Origin: Chromatiales bacterium
GTDB taxonomy: Bacteria > Pseudomonadota > Gammaproteobacteria > Steroidobacterales > GCA-2729495
Assembly: GCA_016789885.1 (NCBI GenBank)
Contig: JAEUPZ010000031.1
Span: 248,001-312,000, forward strand
Length of the DNA: 64,000 bases
Direction of reading: 5' to 3'
Shown: one piece after another, positions 46,032 to 54,995 of the stretch
Numbering within the stretch: the first letter of the stretch is position 1
How the letters are laid out: each line of letters opens with the position of its first letter
The notes under the pieces: model-generated
The model's database searches: none
What the model saw: only the letters and a program-made list of their open reading frames with translations
What the model was told of the DNA's origin: nothing
Made by a program: the position numbers and the translations under genes

Positions 46032-46568
46032 ATGAAGACGACGAAGCTGATCCCGATGCTCCTGGCCTACGGCCTCCTGGCGGCCTGCTCGGGCGCCTCC
46101 AAGAGCACGGTCGACGAAGGTTCTGCTGACGGTGCCGCTGCGGCCGGCGGGGCGGCGTCGAGCGGCGTGGCTGACGGTTCGCTGGGCGCCGGCAGCGCCA
46201 TGGGCGGCAGCGCCCTCGGCGGTCCGGGCGCGTCCGCCGAGAACCGCATCATCTACTTCGAGTTCGACCGCTTCGACGTCAAGTCCGAGTACCAGGCCGT
46301 GATCAAGGCCCACGGGCAGTACCTGAGCGCCAATCCCGGGGCCCGGGTCCGGCTCGAGGGCCACGCCGACGAGCGGGGCAGCCGTGAGTACAACATCGGC
46401 CTCGGCGAGAAGCGGGCGCAGGCGGTCCGTCAGGTGCTGCTGCTCCAGGGCGCCACGGTCGACCAGCTCAGCACCGTCAGTTACGGAGAAGAGCGGCCGG
46501 CGGTCATCGGCAGCGACGAAGAGGCCTGGGCACTGAACCGCCGGGTCGAGATCGTCTACGGGCGTTGA
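46032..46568 (+). CDS. pal: Peptidoglycan-associated lipoprotein Pal
   Basis: Outer-membrane lipoprotein that binds peptidoglycan. The 178 residues have a signal with lipobox LAAC (Cys at about 19), a Gly/Ala/Ser-rich linker, and an OmpA-like domain: IYFEFDRFDVKSEY, GHADERGSREYNIGLGEKRA, and the Arg of LNRRVEIVY. The ATG at 46032 sits 13 nt after GGAG; a GTG at 46020 is too close to it. Confidence 0.96.
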   Translation: MKTTKLIPMLLAYGLLAACSGASKSTVDEGSADGAAAAGGAASSGVADGSLGAGSAMGGSALGGPGASAENRIIYFEFDRFDVKSEYQAVIKAHGQYLSANPGARVRLEGHADERGSREYNIGLGEKRAQAVRQVLLLQGATVDQLSTVSYGEERPAVIGSDEEAWALNRRVEIVYGR

Positions 46569-46590
46569 TGGCCCGGGGCAGGGCAGGGTG

Positions 46591-47385
46591 ATGGTGGTTT
46601 ACGCACAGATCCGGCGCGGACTGCTACCGCTTTTCGGGGCGGCGATGCTTACGGGCTGCACCCTGACCCCGCTCGAAGAAGACCCGTTGTACATCCGCAT
46701 TTCCGAGGTCGATGCGCGCCTCGCCACGGTCGAGCGGGTGATCAACAACGAGGGGCTGATGACCCTGCTCGGCCGCATCCAGCAGGCCGAGACCGACCTG
46801 CAGGCCCTGCGGAACGACGTCGAGACCCTGCAGAACCAGTCCGATCAGGGCGGTACGCGCCAGAAGGAGCAGTACCAGGACCTCGACCGCCGCCTGCAGG
46901 AGATCGAGCGCTCGCTGGCTGAGAGCCGGGCCAGCGCCGAGTCCCGCAGCGTGCTCGATGGTGGCGCCCTGAAGCCGGGTGAACTGCCCGTGCCCGGCGG
47001 CACCGACCGGGCCAACTACCAGGCCGCCTTCGAGCTACTCAAGCAGGGCCGCTACAAGGAGGCGAGCGCGGCGCTGCGCCAGTTCCGCGTGGCGTTTCCC
47101 ACCAGCTCGCTGTCCGACAACGCCCAGTACTGGCTCGCCGAGACGCAGTACGTGAGCCAGGCCTATGACAAGGCCCTGCCCGAGTTCCAGGTGGTCGTCG
47201 ACAAGTTCCCCGAGTCGCGCAAGGTGCCCGACGCCCTGCTGAAGATCGGCTACTGCAATTACGAACTGAAGCGCTACGACGCCGCGCGAAAGGCGCTCTC
47301 GTCCGTGGCCACCAGCTACCCGGAGACCACGGCGGCACGCCTGGCCAACGAGCGCCTCGAGCGCATGAAGACCGAGGGTGTCTGA
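46591..47385 (+). CDS. cpoB: Cell division coordinator CpoB (YbgF), with a lipobox
   Basis: Periplasmic partner of TolA that couples outer-membrane constriction to peptidoglycan synthesis. It has an N-terminal coiled coil (about 35-110, trimerisation) and C-terminal TPR repeats (YQAAFELLKQGRYKEASAAL, AQYWLAETQYVSQAYDKALP). The signal ends in LTGC rather than an SPase I site, so this copy is probably a lipoprotein, unlike soluble E. coli CpoB. The start is ATG 46591 (GTG 46588 also possible). Confidence 0.92.
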   Translation: MVVYAQIRRGLLPLFGAAMLTGCTLTPLEEDPLYIRISEVDARLATVERVINNEGLMTLLGRIQQAETDLQALRNDVETLQNQSDQGGTRQKEQYQDLDRRLQEIERSLAESRASAESRSVLDGGALKPGELPVPGGTDRANYQAAFELLKQGRYKEASAALRQFRVAFPTSSLSDNAQYWLAETQYVSQAYDKALPEFQVVVDKFPESRKVPDALLKIGYCNYELKRYDAARKALSSVATSYPETTAARLANERLERMKTEGV

Positions 47386-47427
47386 GCGGGTCCCCCGGGA
47401 GCCGCTGCGACTGCTGGACTGCCACCG

Positions 47428-48102
47428 ATGAGCGTGCCGTCGGCCACCATTCCTGCCGCGGACGCGGGCCTTCGGGTCACCGAGATCTTCCACTCGATCC
47501 AGGGCGAGTCGCGGCCCATGGGGCTGCCGACGGTCTTCATCCGCCTGACCGGCTGTCCCCTGCGCTGCACCTGGTGTGATACCGCCTACGCGTTCCAGGG
47601 CGGGCAGCGTCGCACGATCCCCGACATCGTGGCCGAAGCAGGCCGGTACGCGACCCGGCATGTCTGCGTGACCGGGGGTGAGCCACTGGCCCAGCCGGGC
47701 TGCATCGACCTGCTGCGGGGCCTGTGCGATGCCGGCTTCGTCGTTTCCCTGGAGACCAGCGGAGCCCTCGATATCGCCACTGTCGACCCGCGCGTGACGG
47801 TCGTGCTCGACGTGAAGGCGCCGGGCTCCGGCGAGGCCGCGCGCAACCGGCTTGCCAACCTGCCCCTGCTGAAGCCCACCGACCAGGTCAAGATCGTCCT
47901 CGGCGACCGCGCCGACTACGACTGGGCCCGTACCTTCCTGGCGGAGCACGCCCTGACTGACCGCTGCGAGGTGCTGTTCTCGCCGGTCTGGGGGGCGCTC
48001 GAGGCACGGGCACTGGCCGAGTGGATCCTCGCCGACCGGCTACCCGTGCGTTTCCAGCTCCAGTTGCACAAGCTGCTGTGGGGCGACGCCCCGGGCCACT
48101 GA
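47428..48102 (+). CDS. queE: 7-carboxy-7-deazaguanine synthase
   Basis: Radical-SAM enzyme that makes CDG on the queuosine path. The 224 residues have the substrate segment [20 protein letters not shown], the cluster motif CPLRCTWC (C-x3-C-x2-C), and [10 protein letters not shown]. The stop overlaps the queC ATG (TGATG). Confidence 0.96.
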   Translation: MSVPSATIPAADAGLRVTEIFHSIQGESRPMGLPTVFIRLTGCPLRCTWCDTAYAFQGGQRRTIPDIVAEAGRYATRHVCVTGGEPLAQPGCIDLLRGLCDAGFVVSLETSGALDIATVDPRVTVVLDVKAPGSGEAARNRLANLPLLKPTDQVKIVLGDRADYDWARTFLAEHALTDRCEVLFSPVWGALEARALAEWILADRLPVRFQLQLHKLLWGDAPGH

Positions 48103-48791
48103 TGTCCCGCATTGGCCGCGCTGTCGTCCTGCTCTCCGGTGGCATGGATTCGGCCACCTGCCTGGCCATCGCCCGGCAGGACGGTTGCGAGTGCCACGCG
48201 CTCAGCATCGACTACGGCCAGCGGCACCGCGCCGAGCTCGACGCCGCTGCCCGGATTGCGGCGCTGCTGGGGGCTGCCAGCCACCGGGTCGCCCGCATCA
48301 GCCTCGGGGATTTCGGCGGGTCGGCGCTGACCGACCCGGCCATCGCCGTGCCCGAGCAGGTTTCCACCGGCATCCCGGTGACGTACGTCCCGGCGCGCAA
48401 TACGGTGTTCCTGGCCCTGGCCCTTGGCCTGGCGGAGGTGCTCGAGGCCGACCGCCTGTACGCGGGAATGAATGCCGTCGACTACTCCGGCTACCCGGAT
48501 TGCCGGCCGGAGTTCGCGGCCGCCTTCCAGCAGCTGGCCAACCTCGCCACGCGCCGTGCCGTCGAGGGGCAGCCCGTGACGCTGTGCACGCCGCTGATGC
48601 ACCTGTCGAAGGCCGACATCATCCGCCGCGGGCAGGGGCTCGGCGTCGATTTCGCGGCGACGGTCTCGTGCTACCAGGCCTCGCCCGCGGGCGAGGCCTG
48701 CGGCCGCTGCGATGCCTGCCGACTGCGGGCCGAGGGCTTCCGGCAGGTTGGCCTGCCCGATCCGACCCGCTACGCTGATCCAGGCCGCTGA
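48102..48791 (+). CDS. queC: 7-cyano-7-deazaguanine synthase
   Basis: ATP-dependent enzyme that converts CDG to preQ0. The 229 residues have the PP-loop [34 protein letters not shown], and the zinc site with four Cys (CYQ...[10 protein letters not shown]). It is coupled to queE. Together they supply preQ0, which a queF elsewhere would reduce for tRNA queuosine. Confidence 0.97.
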   Translation: MSRIGRAVVLLSGGMDSATCLAIARQDGCECHALSIDYGQRHRAELDAAARIAALLGAASHRVARISLGDFGGSALTDPAIAVPEQVSTGIPVTYVPARNTVFLALALGLAEVLEADRLYAGMNAVDYSGYPDCRPEFAAAFQQLANLATRRAVEGQPVTLCTPLMHLSKADIIRRGQGLGVDFAATVSCYQASPAGEACGRCDACRLRAEGFRQVGLPDPTRYADPGR

Positions 48792-48867
48792 CGGGCGGCG
48801 ACATTGCCTCGCCCGAAGGGGCGCCCGTACAATCCGCCGCCCGTCGAACGGCGGCGTACTCCCTGCC

Positions 48868-48943
48868 GGGCCGTTAGCTCAGCCGGTAGAGCAGCTGGCT
48901 TTTAACCAGTTGGTCGGTGGTTCAAATCCACCACGGCCCACCA
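48868..48943 (+). tRNA. tRNA-Lys (anticodon UUU)
   Basis: A 76-nt tRNA with acceptor GGGCCGT/ACGGCCC, anticodon loop CTTTTAA (UUU), T-loop TTCAAAT and encoded CCA. It lies downstream of queC, a common place for tRNA-Lys after the tol-pal region in gammaproteobacteria. No att-like repeat of its 3' end is seen in this window. Confidence 0.97.
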
Positions 48944-48997
48944 CCCTCAAGCCGGCCACCGGCCACGCGTCCGGCGCCGTCGGATCGCCCGCACCGG

Positions 48998-49945
48998 TCA
49001 GTTCTTCCGGCGCGGGCTCCGCGCTGCCAGCGTGTCGCCACGCTCCGTCGCCCGGGCCCGGATCGTGTCGAGCAGCAGTCGGGCGGGCAGGGACATCGGC
49101 CGCTCGGACGGGTAGATGAGGCTCGCGTTGCGGCGCACCGTCGGACGGTCGATGTCGAGTACCCGCAGGGCCGGGGGTGTCCGCCGCAACTCCGGCCCAA
49201 TCAGGGCCGGCGACACCATGAGCAGCAGGTCGCTCGCCAGCAGCAGGTGCATGCCGACGCGATAGGCGTCGCTGCCGACGATGTGCCGCGGCGGCTCGAG
49301 GTCTTCGGCGACGAAGGCCTCGATGATCACGTTCAGGTCCGACGGGCGCGAGTAGGGAACGAGCCAGGCGTACCCCTGCAGGTCGGCCAGGCCCAGATTG
49401 CGCCGCTCGGTGAGTGGGTGCTCGGGTCGTGCCACGATGACGTCGTCGGCCGAGTAGATCGTCTCGCGCTGGAAGCCGCTCATCAGCTCGTAGGCACTCA
49501 CGCCGGCGGCGATGAAATCGAACTCACCGTCGTACAGCCGGTGTCGCAGGGTTTCGGAGTAGCCCTCGATCAGGTTCACCCGGATCTCCGGCCGCTCGGC
49601 CCGGAAGGCCGTGATGGCCGACGCGATGATGTCGCCGGCGAACGATTCGCCCACGCCGATGGTCACCGTCCCGGCGCGGCCGGCTGCCAGGCTGCGAAGC
49701 TCTTCCCGGGCGCGCTCCGCGCCCGCCAGCTGTGCCCTGGCGTGGCGCACCAGCGCGCTGCCGCACTCGGTGGGTCGGGTGACGCCGCCCGGCGTCCGGT
49801 CGAACAACCGGACGCCGAGCGACTCCTCGAGGTTTGCCAGGCTCGCGCTGAGGGCCTGCTGGGTCAGGCCCAGCTTGCGCGCCGCTGCCGCCAGGCTGCC
49901 GTGTTCGACGACGGCCAGGAAGCGTTCGAGCTGGCGCAGTTCCAT
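48998..49945 (-). CDS. LysR-family transcriptional regulator
   Basis: A 315-residue regulator with the N-terminal winged HTH (ELRQLERFLAVVEHGSLAAA followed by ARKLGLTQQALSASLANLEE) and a periplasmic-binding-protein-like effector domain (about 92-295). It is the third gene of the minus-strand set HapK-like, SDR, LysR, and likely controls this cluster and the divergent genes. Confidence 0.93.
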   Translation of the reverse strand: MELRQLERFLAVVEHGSLAAAARKLGLTQQALSASLANLEESLGVRLFDRTPGGVTRPTECGSALVRHARAQLAGAERAREELRSLAAGRAGTVTIGVGESFAGDIIASAITAFRAERPEIRVNLIEGYSETLRHRLYDGEFDFIAAGVSAYELMSGFQRETIYSADDVIVARPEHPLTERRNLGLADLQGYAWLVPYSRPSDLNVIIEAFVAEDLEPPRHIVGSDAYRVGMHLLLASDLLLMVSPALIGPELRRTPPALRVLDIDRPTVRRNASLIYPSERPMSLPARLLLDTIRARATERGDTLAARSPRRKN

Positions 49946-49962
49946 GGCGTTGGCGGCCCTGC

Positions 49963-50793
49963 TCAGTGGTTCTCTTCGCCGCCGCTGACGTTCATCGCTT
50001 CGCCGGTGATGTACTGGGCATCGTCAGACGCAAGGAATGCGACCGCCGCGGCCGTGTCCGACGGCATGCCGGGGCGGCCCAGCGGGATGCGGTTGCGCAT
50101 CGCGGCCATGAACTCGTCGAGCGTCTGGCCGCGCAGCGCCGCGTAGTACGCGTTCTGCTTCGCACCGAGGCCGGTGGTGACGTGGTTCGGGCACACGGCG
50201 TTCACGGTGATGCCGGCACTGCCGAGCTCGATCGCCAGCGTGCGCGTCAGTCCCACGAGGCCGTGCTTGCTCGACACGTAGGCGGCGAGATGCGGGAAGC
50301 CCGACTTGGCCGCCTGGCTCGCGATGTTGATGATGCGCCCACCCCGGCCCCCGGCGATCATGTGGCGAGCCGCGTGCTGCGAGCACAGGAACGGACCCGT
50401 CAGGTTGACGTCCAGGACCAGCTGCCACTCGTCGAGGGTATTCTCGAGGAAGGGCTTCAGCATGTACCCGACGCCGGCATTGTTCACGAGGATGTCGATG
50501 CGGCCGAAGCGCTCCATCGTTGCATCCATGAGCTTCTTGACGTCGGGCTCGCGGCGCACGTCGCAGGGTACGGCGAGGGCACCCACGCCGAGGCTGGCGA
50601 GCTCGTCGGTGACGGCGCGCATTTCATCCGTCGCGCCGATGTTGTCGGCGCCGAGGAAGCGGTCGGGCGAGCCAAGGTCCGAGACGACGACGTTGCAGCC
50701 TTCGCGCGCCAGGCGTTCGAGGATCGCGAAGCCGAGGCCGTTGCGGCGCCCGGCGCCGGTGCAGATGGCGACTTTCCCGGCGAGGCGGCTCAT
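49963..50793 (-). CDS. Short-chain dehydrogenase/reductase
   Basis: A 276-residue classical SDR. The cofactor motif is GAGRRNGLGFAILERL (with a two-residue variation), NNAGVGY, and the catalytic Ser-Tyr-Lys in INIASQAAKSG...AYVSSKHGLVG. The C-terminus is AQYITGEAMNVSGGE. It overlaps the upstream HapK-like gene by 4 bp. The substrate is unknown, probably an alcohol or ketone in the pathway of this cluster. Confidence 0.92.
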   Translation of the reverse strand: MSRLAGKVAICTGAGRRNGLGFAILERLAREGCNVVVSDLGSPDRFLGADNIGATDEMRAVTDELASLGVGALAVPCDVRREPDVKKLMDATMERFGRIDILVNNAGVGYMLKPFLENTLDEWQLVLDVNLTGPFLCSQHAARHMIAGGRGGRIINIASQAAKSGFPHLAAYVSSKHGLVGLTRTLAIELGSAGITVNAVCPNHVTTGLGAKQNAYYAALRGQTLDEFMAAMRNRIPLGRPGMPSDTAAAVAFLASDDAQYITGEAMNVSGGEENH

Positions 50794-51110
50794 GCGCTGG
50801 TCTCCATGTTGGCGGTCAGCATGAAGACCGGGTTGTCGGCGAACTGCCGGAACTCGCCGGCGACGCGGCGCATGGTGTCGGTCGACACGTCGGTGCCGAA
50901 CTGGCCCATGTCCTTCACGTCGATGAGTTCGACGTAGTCATACGGGGCAGGGCCGTCGCTGCCGACCAGACCCGCCGTCCGGTACACGTCGAAGCGGCCG
51001 ATGGAGGGCAGGTTGCGGACGATGGGCAGGTCGGTGGAGCGGGCCCACTGCTCGTAGGCCTGTCGGTCGACGCCCGGCTTCAGCCGGAAAAGCACAATCA
51101 GGGTCTGCAT
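50790..51110 (-). CDS. REDY-like/HapK-type protein (ferredoxin-like fold)
   Basis: A 106-residue protein: TLIVLFRLKPGVDRQAYEQW, FDVYRT, YDYVELIDVKDMGQFG and FMLTANME fit the REDY-like HapK / EthD-type dimeric alpha-beta barrel group. HapK and RedY act in prodigiosin-like pathways; related proteins serve in aromatic or terpenoid catabolism. It is first in its operon and coupled to the SDR by ATGA. Confidence 0.75.
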   Translation of the reverse strand: MQTLIVLFRLKPGVDRQAYEQWARSTDLPIVRNLPSIGRFDVYRTAGLVGSDGPAPYDYVELIDVKDMGQFGTDVSTDTMRRVAGEFRQFADNPVFMLTANMETSA

Positions 51111-51157
51111 GCGGGGCTCCTCGGGCGGCCCGGCGGGCCGTGTTCAGGTGGGCGCAT

Positions 51158-51186
51158 GGTATACAAAAAAGAATGGACTTTGACAA
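51158..51186 (-). promoter_or_regulatory. Divergent promoter region, minus-strand promoter
   Basis: Read on the minus strand, TTGTCA (51186-51181), a 17-bp spacer and TATACC (51163-51158) form a good sigma-70 promoter for the HapK-like operon. On the plus strand TTGACA at 51180-51185 overlaps it and may serve the methyltransferase (weak TCTGAT at 51204). The AT-rich patch stands out against the GC-rich surroundings and holds A-runs repeated about 27 bp apart. Confidence 0.55.
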
Positions 51187-51245
51187 GCAAAAAACAAATA
51201 TGGTCTGATCCATGCCATCGAACCTGAAGCGTCCCGGAGGAGCCT

Positions 51246-52436
51246 ATGTTCAAGGACCTGAGCCACGACCTGGCCGTGAAGCCGACGCGCGACGAGCGCA
51301 CGCGGCAGGAGTTTGTTGCCTCGCTGCGGCATCACGTGCTTGACGACATGGCGGCGACCATGCGCCGGCGCTACGAGGTCAAGGTCGCGCCTGCCTATGC
51401 CCGGGACCACGGCCACGCGCCAGCCACGGGCGAAGAGGCCCACGACGCCATGCGGCCGGACCCGTACTTCCAGTTCTACAGCGCCCTGCGCTACAACGCG
51501 CAGGAGATGGTGTTCCGGTCCGTCATTCCCATGATCGACCGCAACGTCGAGTCGCTGAACGCACGGGTCCAGGAAAAGCTCGCCGACCCGCAGGCCGGCG
51601 GCTCGGTCAGCGTCGACCCGGCCTTCGCCGTTCCGCGGAGCGTCACCGAGATCGATGTGCACCTGGCGCCAGGCAGCTACCACACCGAGTACGCGCCGGA
51701 CGATGCCACCGGCGGCGCCATCTACGACAATGCCATCAACGTCTTCTCCTTCAACCAGATGGGGAGGGACATGGATGACATCGGGCACAGCTTCGCCAAC
51801 TGGCTGCGCCTGCGGTACCCGGATTTCCGCATCGCGCGCATGCTCGATGCCGGCTGCACGATCGGGCACAACACGCTGCCCTGGAAGCAGACCTACCCCG
51901 AGGCCGAGGTTCACGCCATCGACGTGAGTGCGCCGTGCCTGCGCTATGCGGGCGCCCGGGCCCGGTCCAAGGGGCTCGAGGTGCACTTCCACCAGATGAG
52001 CGCCTCGGCGCTCGCCTTCCCCGACGCGTCGTTCGACCTGGTCTTCTCGTCGATGTTCCTGCACGAGCTGCCGCTCAAGGACATCCGCGCGTTCATGCGC
52101 GAGGCCCATCGCGTGCTGCGGCCGGGCGGCCTGCTGCTGAACATGGAGCTGCCGCCGAACGGCCGGCTCCAGCCCTACGACCGGTTCTATCTCGACTGGG
52201 ACTGCTACTACAACAAGGAACCGTACTACAAGCCGTTCCGCGACCAGGACTTCGTCCGGCTCTGCACCGACGCGGGCTTTGCCGCGGACAAGTTCATCGA
52301 GGCGGTCATGCCGCGCTACACCTACAACTCGCCGCAGGCCTTCGCTGACGATGTGTCGGCGGGCCCGGCGTTCGACAATCGCACCGGCCGGTTCTCCCAG
52401 GAGATCCGCTGGTACGGCTTCGGCGCATTCAAGTAA
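51246..52436 (+). CDS. SAM-dependent methyltransferase
   Basis: A 396-residue protein. The N-terminal ~190 residues are of unknown fold. The C-terminal half is a Methyltransf_11-type domain: MLDAGCTIGHNTLPW (variant motif I with Cys-Thr-Ile in place of Gly-x-Gly), EVHAIDVSAPCLRYA, FDLVFSSMFLHELP and EAHRVLRPGGLLL. CGGAGG lies before the ATG. It is divergent from the HapK/SDR/LysR genes and leads the plus-strand set. Confidence 0.85.
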   Translation: MFKDLSHDLAVKPTRDERTRQEFVASLRHHVLDDMAATMRRRYEVKVAPAYARDHGHAPATGEEAHDAMRPDPYFQFYSALRYNAQEMVFRSVIPMIDRNVESLNARVQEKLADPQAGGSVSVDPAFAVPRSVTEIDVHLAPGSYHTEYAPDDATGGAIYDNAINVFSFNQMGRDMDDIGHSFANWLRLRYPDFRIARMLDAGCTIGHNTLPWKQTYPEAEVHAIDVSAPCLRYAGARARSKGLEVHFHQMSASALAFPDASFDLVFSSMFLHELPLKDIRAFMREAHRVLRPGGLLLNMELPPNGRLQPYDRFYLDWDCYYNKEPYYKPFRDQDFVRLCTDAGFAADKFIEAVMPRYTYNSPQAFADDVSAGPAFDNRTGRFSQEIRWYGFGAFK

Positions 52437-52467
52437 CCCGGCCGCCAGGATCCAGGAGAGGCAGCAC

Positions 52468-52830
52468 ATGGCACGTATCCCGATGCATCACCGCGGCAAG
52501 CGCCCGCGGTTCTTCCCGACGGCCGGCATGGACGAGATGGTCAGCATGATGGTCGAGCTGACGGCAGAGGTGTGGGTCCTCCGCAACCGGCTCCAGATCC
52601 TGGAGAAGGTGGCGGCGGAGCAGGGGCTAGACCTGTCGTCCCGCATCGAAGCCTACGTTCCCAGCCCCGCCGAGGCCGAGCAGTTCGCCGCGGAGCGCCA
52701 GCAGATGATCGCCAACGTGCTGCGGGCACTCGAGGCGGAGTTCGGCGCTCCGGCCGATGCCCCGCCCGACACCCTGGTCGACGATGGTGGTGCCGCGCCG
52801 GCCGCGCACAGGCAGAGCCAGGCAGCGTAG
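52468..52830 (+). CDS. Small conserved-looking protein, unknown function
   Basis: A 120-residue protein with a basic N-terminus, a Met-rich helix (GMDEMVSMMVELTAEVWVLR) and a helical second half; the C-terminus is low-complexity. The amphipathic helices suggest an oligomer or a partner of the adjacent enzymes. An AGGAGAGG ribosome-binding site precedes the ATG. It lies 31 bp after the methyltransferase and 64 bp before the reductase. Confidence 0.6.
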   Translation: MARIPMHHRGKRPRFFPTAGMDEMVSMMVELTAEVWVLRNRLQILEKVAAEQGLDLSSRIEAYVPSPAEAEQFAAERQQMIANVLRALEAEFGAPADAPPDTLVDDGGAAPAAHRQSQAA

Positions 52831-52894
52831 AATCCCCCGCTGGTTTCCCTGACCCAGGTGTCCGGCCCCCCATGGGGGCCGGCCCGTTTTTGCC

Positions 52895-54880
52895 ATGCAG
52901 ACACAGACCATCTATCCCACCCTGTTCAGCCCGATCGAAGTCGGTGGCGTGCGCATGCGCAACCGCATCGCCCATGCCTCGATCGTCACGCGCTTCGTGC
53001 GGGATGGCGCCCCCACGGACCGCCTGATCAACTACCTTGGCAGCCGTGCCAAGGGTGGCACGGCGCTGGTCATCACCGAGCCGGTGGCCATGGCTTCGTT
53101 CAACCGCCAGCCTGACCGGCTGCGGGCCTGGGACGACGCCAACATGGACGGGCTCAAGCGCCTCGTCGACGCCATCGAACGGCATGACTCCCGGCTGATC
53201 GGCCAGCTGCAGGATCCCGGCCGCGGTCGCCACGCCATCGGCCGCAACGACGGGGCCGTGGGTCCCTCGGCCCTTCCCGACGACATCAGCTGGACGGTTC
53301 CCCACGCGCTCGACGTGCCTGGCATCCGGCAGCTGATCAGCGAGTGGGCGGAGGGTTGCCGGCGCCTGCAGCGTGCAGGGTTCTCAGGGATAGAGATCTC
53401 TGCCGGCCACGGCCACCTGTTCCACCAGTTCCTGTCGCCGCAGTCGAACCACCGCGACGACGAGTTCGGTGGCACCACCGAGAACCGCACGCGGCTGCTG
53501 CGCGACGTGGTCACCGCCATCCGCGAGGCGTGCGGCCGGCCGTTCATGATCGGCGTCAAGCTGCCGGGCGACGACGGCGTGCCCGGCGGCATCGATCTCG
53601 CCGAGGCACGTCGCATCGCCGAGAGCGTTGCCACCACGCGCAACGTCGACTACTGGACCTTCGTCTGGGGTGCCCACGCCAACTCGCTGTGGACCCACCT
53701 GCCGGGCCCGGCGGGCCCGCGCGCGCCGTACCTCGAGCACATCCGTGAGCTCCGCAAGGCCGATCCCACGATCCGTGCCGGGGCCATCAGCTACATCACT
53801 GACCCGAACGAGGCCGAGCGCAGCCTGCTCGACGACACCGCCGACATCGTCTTTCTCGGCCGGCCCCTCATCACCGACCCGGCCTTTGGCGAAAAGGCCC
53901 GTACCGGCCGCGAAGCGGAGATCCGCTACTGCGTCTCCTGCAACACCTGCTGGAAGACCGTGGTCGAGGGTACCGGCCTCGAGTGCGACAACAACCCCCG
54001 CGTGGGCGAGCCCGACGAGGTCGACTGGAAGCCGGCGCCCGCCGCCCGCAAGCGCCGCGTCGTCGTCGTAGGCTCCGGAATCGCCGGCATGGAGGCGGCC
54101 TGGGTGGCCGCCGCCCGCAAGCACGACGTCGTCGTGCTGGGCGCGTCCGACGAGGTGGGCGGCAAGACGCGCATCTTCGCCGAGCTGCCGGGCGGCGAGC
54201 ACCTCAGCAGCATCTACGACTACCAGCGGCTGGCGGCCGGCCGCCACGGCGTGCGGTTCAAGCACGGCGTCCTGGCCGACCTCGACGCCGTGCGGCCCCT
54301 CGAGCCCGACCTGGTCATTCTGGCGACCGGTGCCGAGATGGCGGTGCCCGACTTCATCCCGGCGGAATTCGTCGAGCAAGGCTTCGTGGCCGACGTCCGT
54401 AGCCTCGCCGTGCAGATGCGCGGCCGCAAGACGCGCGAGGAGGGCAGGCTGGTCCTGTTCGACCACGACCACACCGAGATGACCTACGCCGCCGCCGAGC
54501 GCTTCAGCCAGATCTTCGAGAAGGTCACCATCGTGACCCCGCGCGAACGCATCGCATCGGACTGCCCGCTGGTCAATCGCCAGGCAATCTACCAGCGGCT
54601 GCGCGACCGCCGGATCGAGATCGTCACCGGGGCCTGGCCCAAGGACATCGATGGCCTCGACGACGGCCGCATCACGGTCTTGGACGTCTGGAACGGCGAC
54701 CCCTCGTATATTGAGGGTGTCTCAGCCATCACCTACGCGATGCCCCGGATCCCCAACGATGGCCTGCTCAAGCCCCTGCGATCCGCCGGGTACGAGGTGA
54801 CGGCCATCGGCGACTGCTACTCCCCCCGGTCGGTACTGGCGGCCACCCGGGACGGGTATCGGGCGGGGGTGGGGGTGTAG
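52895..54880 (+). CDS. NADH:flavin oxidoreductase, 2,4-dienoyl-CoA reductase / old-yellow-enzyme type
   Basis: A 661-residue multidomain reductase. Residues about 1-345 form an FMN TIM barrel (FSPIEVGGVRMRNRIAHASI, AGHGHLFHQFLSPQSNHRDD followed by EFGG). Cys residues in RYCVSCNTCW and LECDNN are placed for a 4Fe-4S cluster. The rest is an FAD/NAD(P) module with VVVGSGIAGMEAAWVA. It likely reduces activated C=C bonds or demethylates small substrates. A hairpin-like GGGGGCC repeat lies before the start. Confidence 0.9.
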   Translation: MQTQTIYPTLFSPIEVGGVRMRNRIAHASIVTRFVRDGAPTDRLINYLGSRAKGGTALVITEPVAMASFNRQPDRLRAWDDANMDGLKRLVDAIERHDSRLIGQLQDPGRGRHAIGRNDGAVGPSALPDDISWTVPHALDVPGIRQLISEWAEGCRRLQRAGFSGIEISAGHGHLFHQFLSPQSNHRDDEFGGTTENRTRLLRDVVTAIREACGRPFMIGVKLPGDDGVPGGIDLAEARRIAESVATTRNVDYWTFVWGAHANSLWTHLPGPAGPRAPYLEHIRELRKADPTIRAGAISYITDPNEAERSLLDDTADIVFLGRPLITDPAFGEKARTGREAEIRYCVSCNTCWKTVVEGTGLECDNNPRVGEPDEVDWKPAPAARKRRVVVVGSGIAGMEAAWVAAARKHDVVVLGASDEVGGKTRIFAELPGGEHLSSIYDYQRLAAGRHGVRFKHGVLADLDAVRPLEPDLVILATGAEMAVPDFIPAEFVEQGFVADVRSLAVQMRGRKTREEGRLVLFDHDHTEMTYAAAERFSQIFEKVTIVTPRERIASDCPLVNRQAIYQRLRDRRIEIVTGAWPKDIDGLDDGRITVLDVWNGDPSYIEGVSAITYAMPRIPNDGLLKPLRSAGYEVTAIGDCYSPRSVLAATRDGYRAGVGV

Positions 54881-54995
54881 CTGACGCTGGGCCAGGTTAC
54901 GGCCTATGTACTCGCTGCCTCCGTAGATCTAATCTGGTTCCCGCGTCGCTGGCGCTAGGCCGCTGTATCGCGGTGTTGGTGGGACCAAGCTTCCA

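Noticed and set aside
48868..48943. tRNA-Lys as a second integration site for the 49-55 kb cluster
   Set aside because: No direct repeat of its 3' end and no integrase were found downstream in the window.
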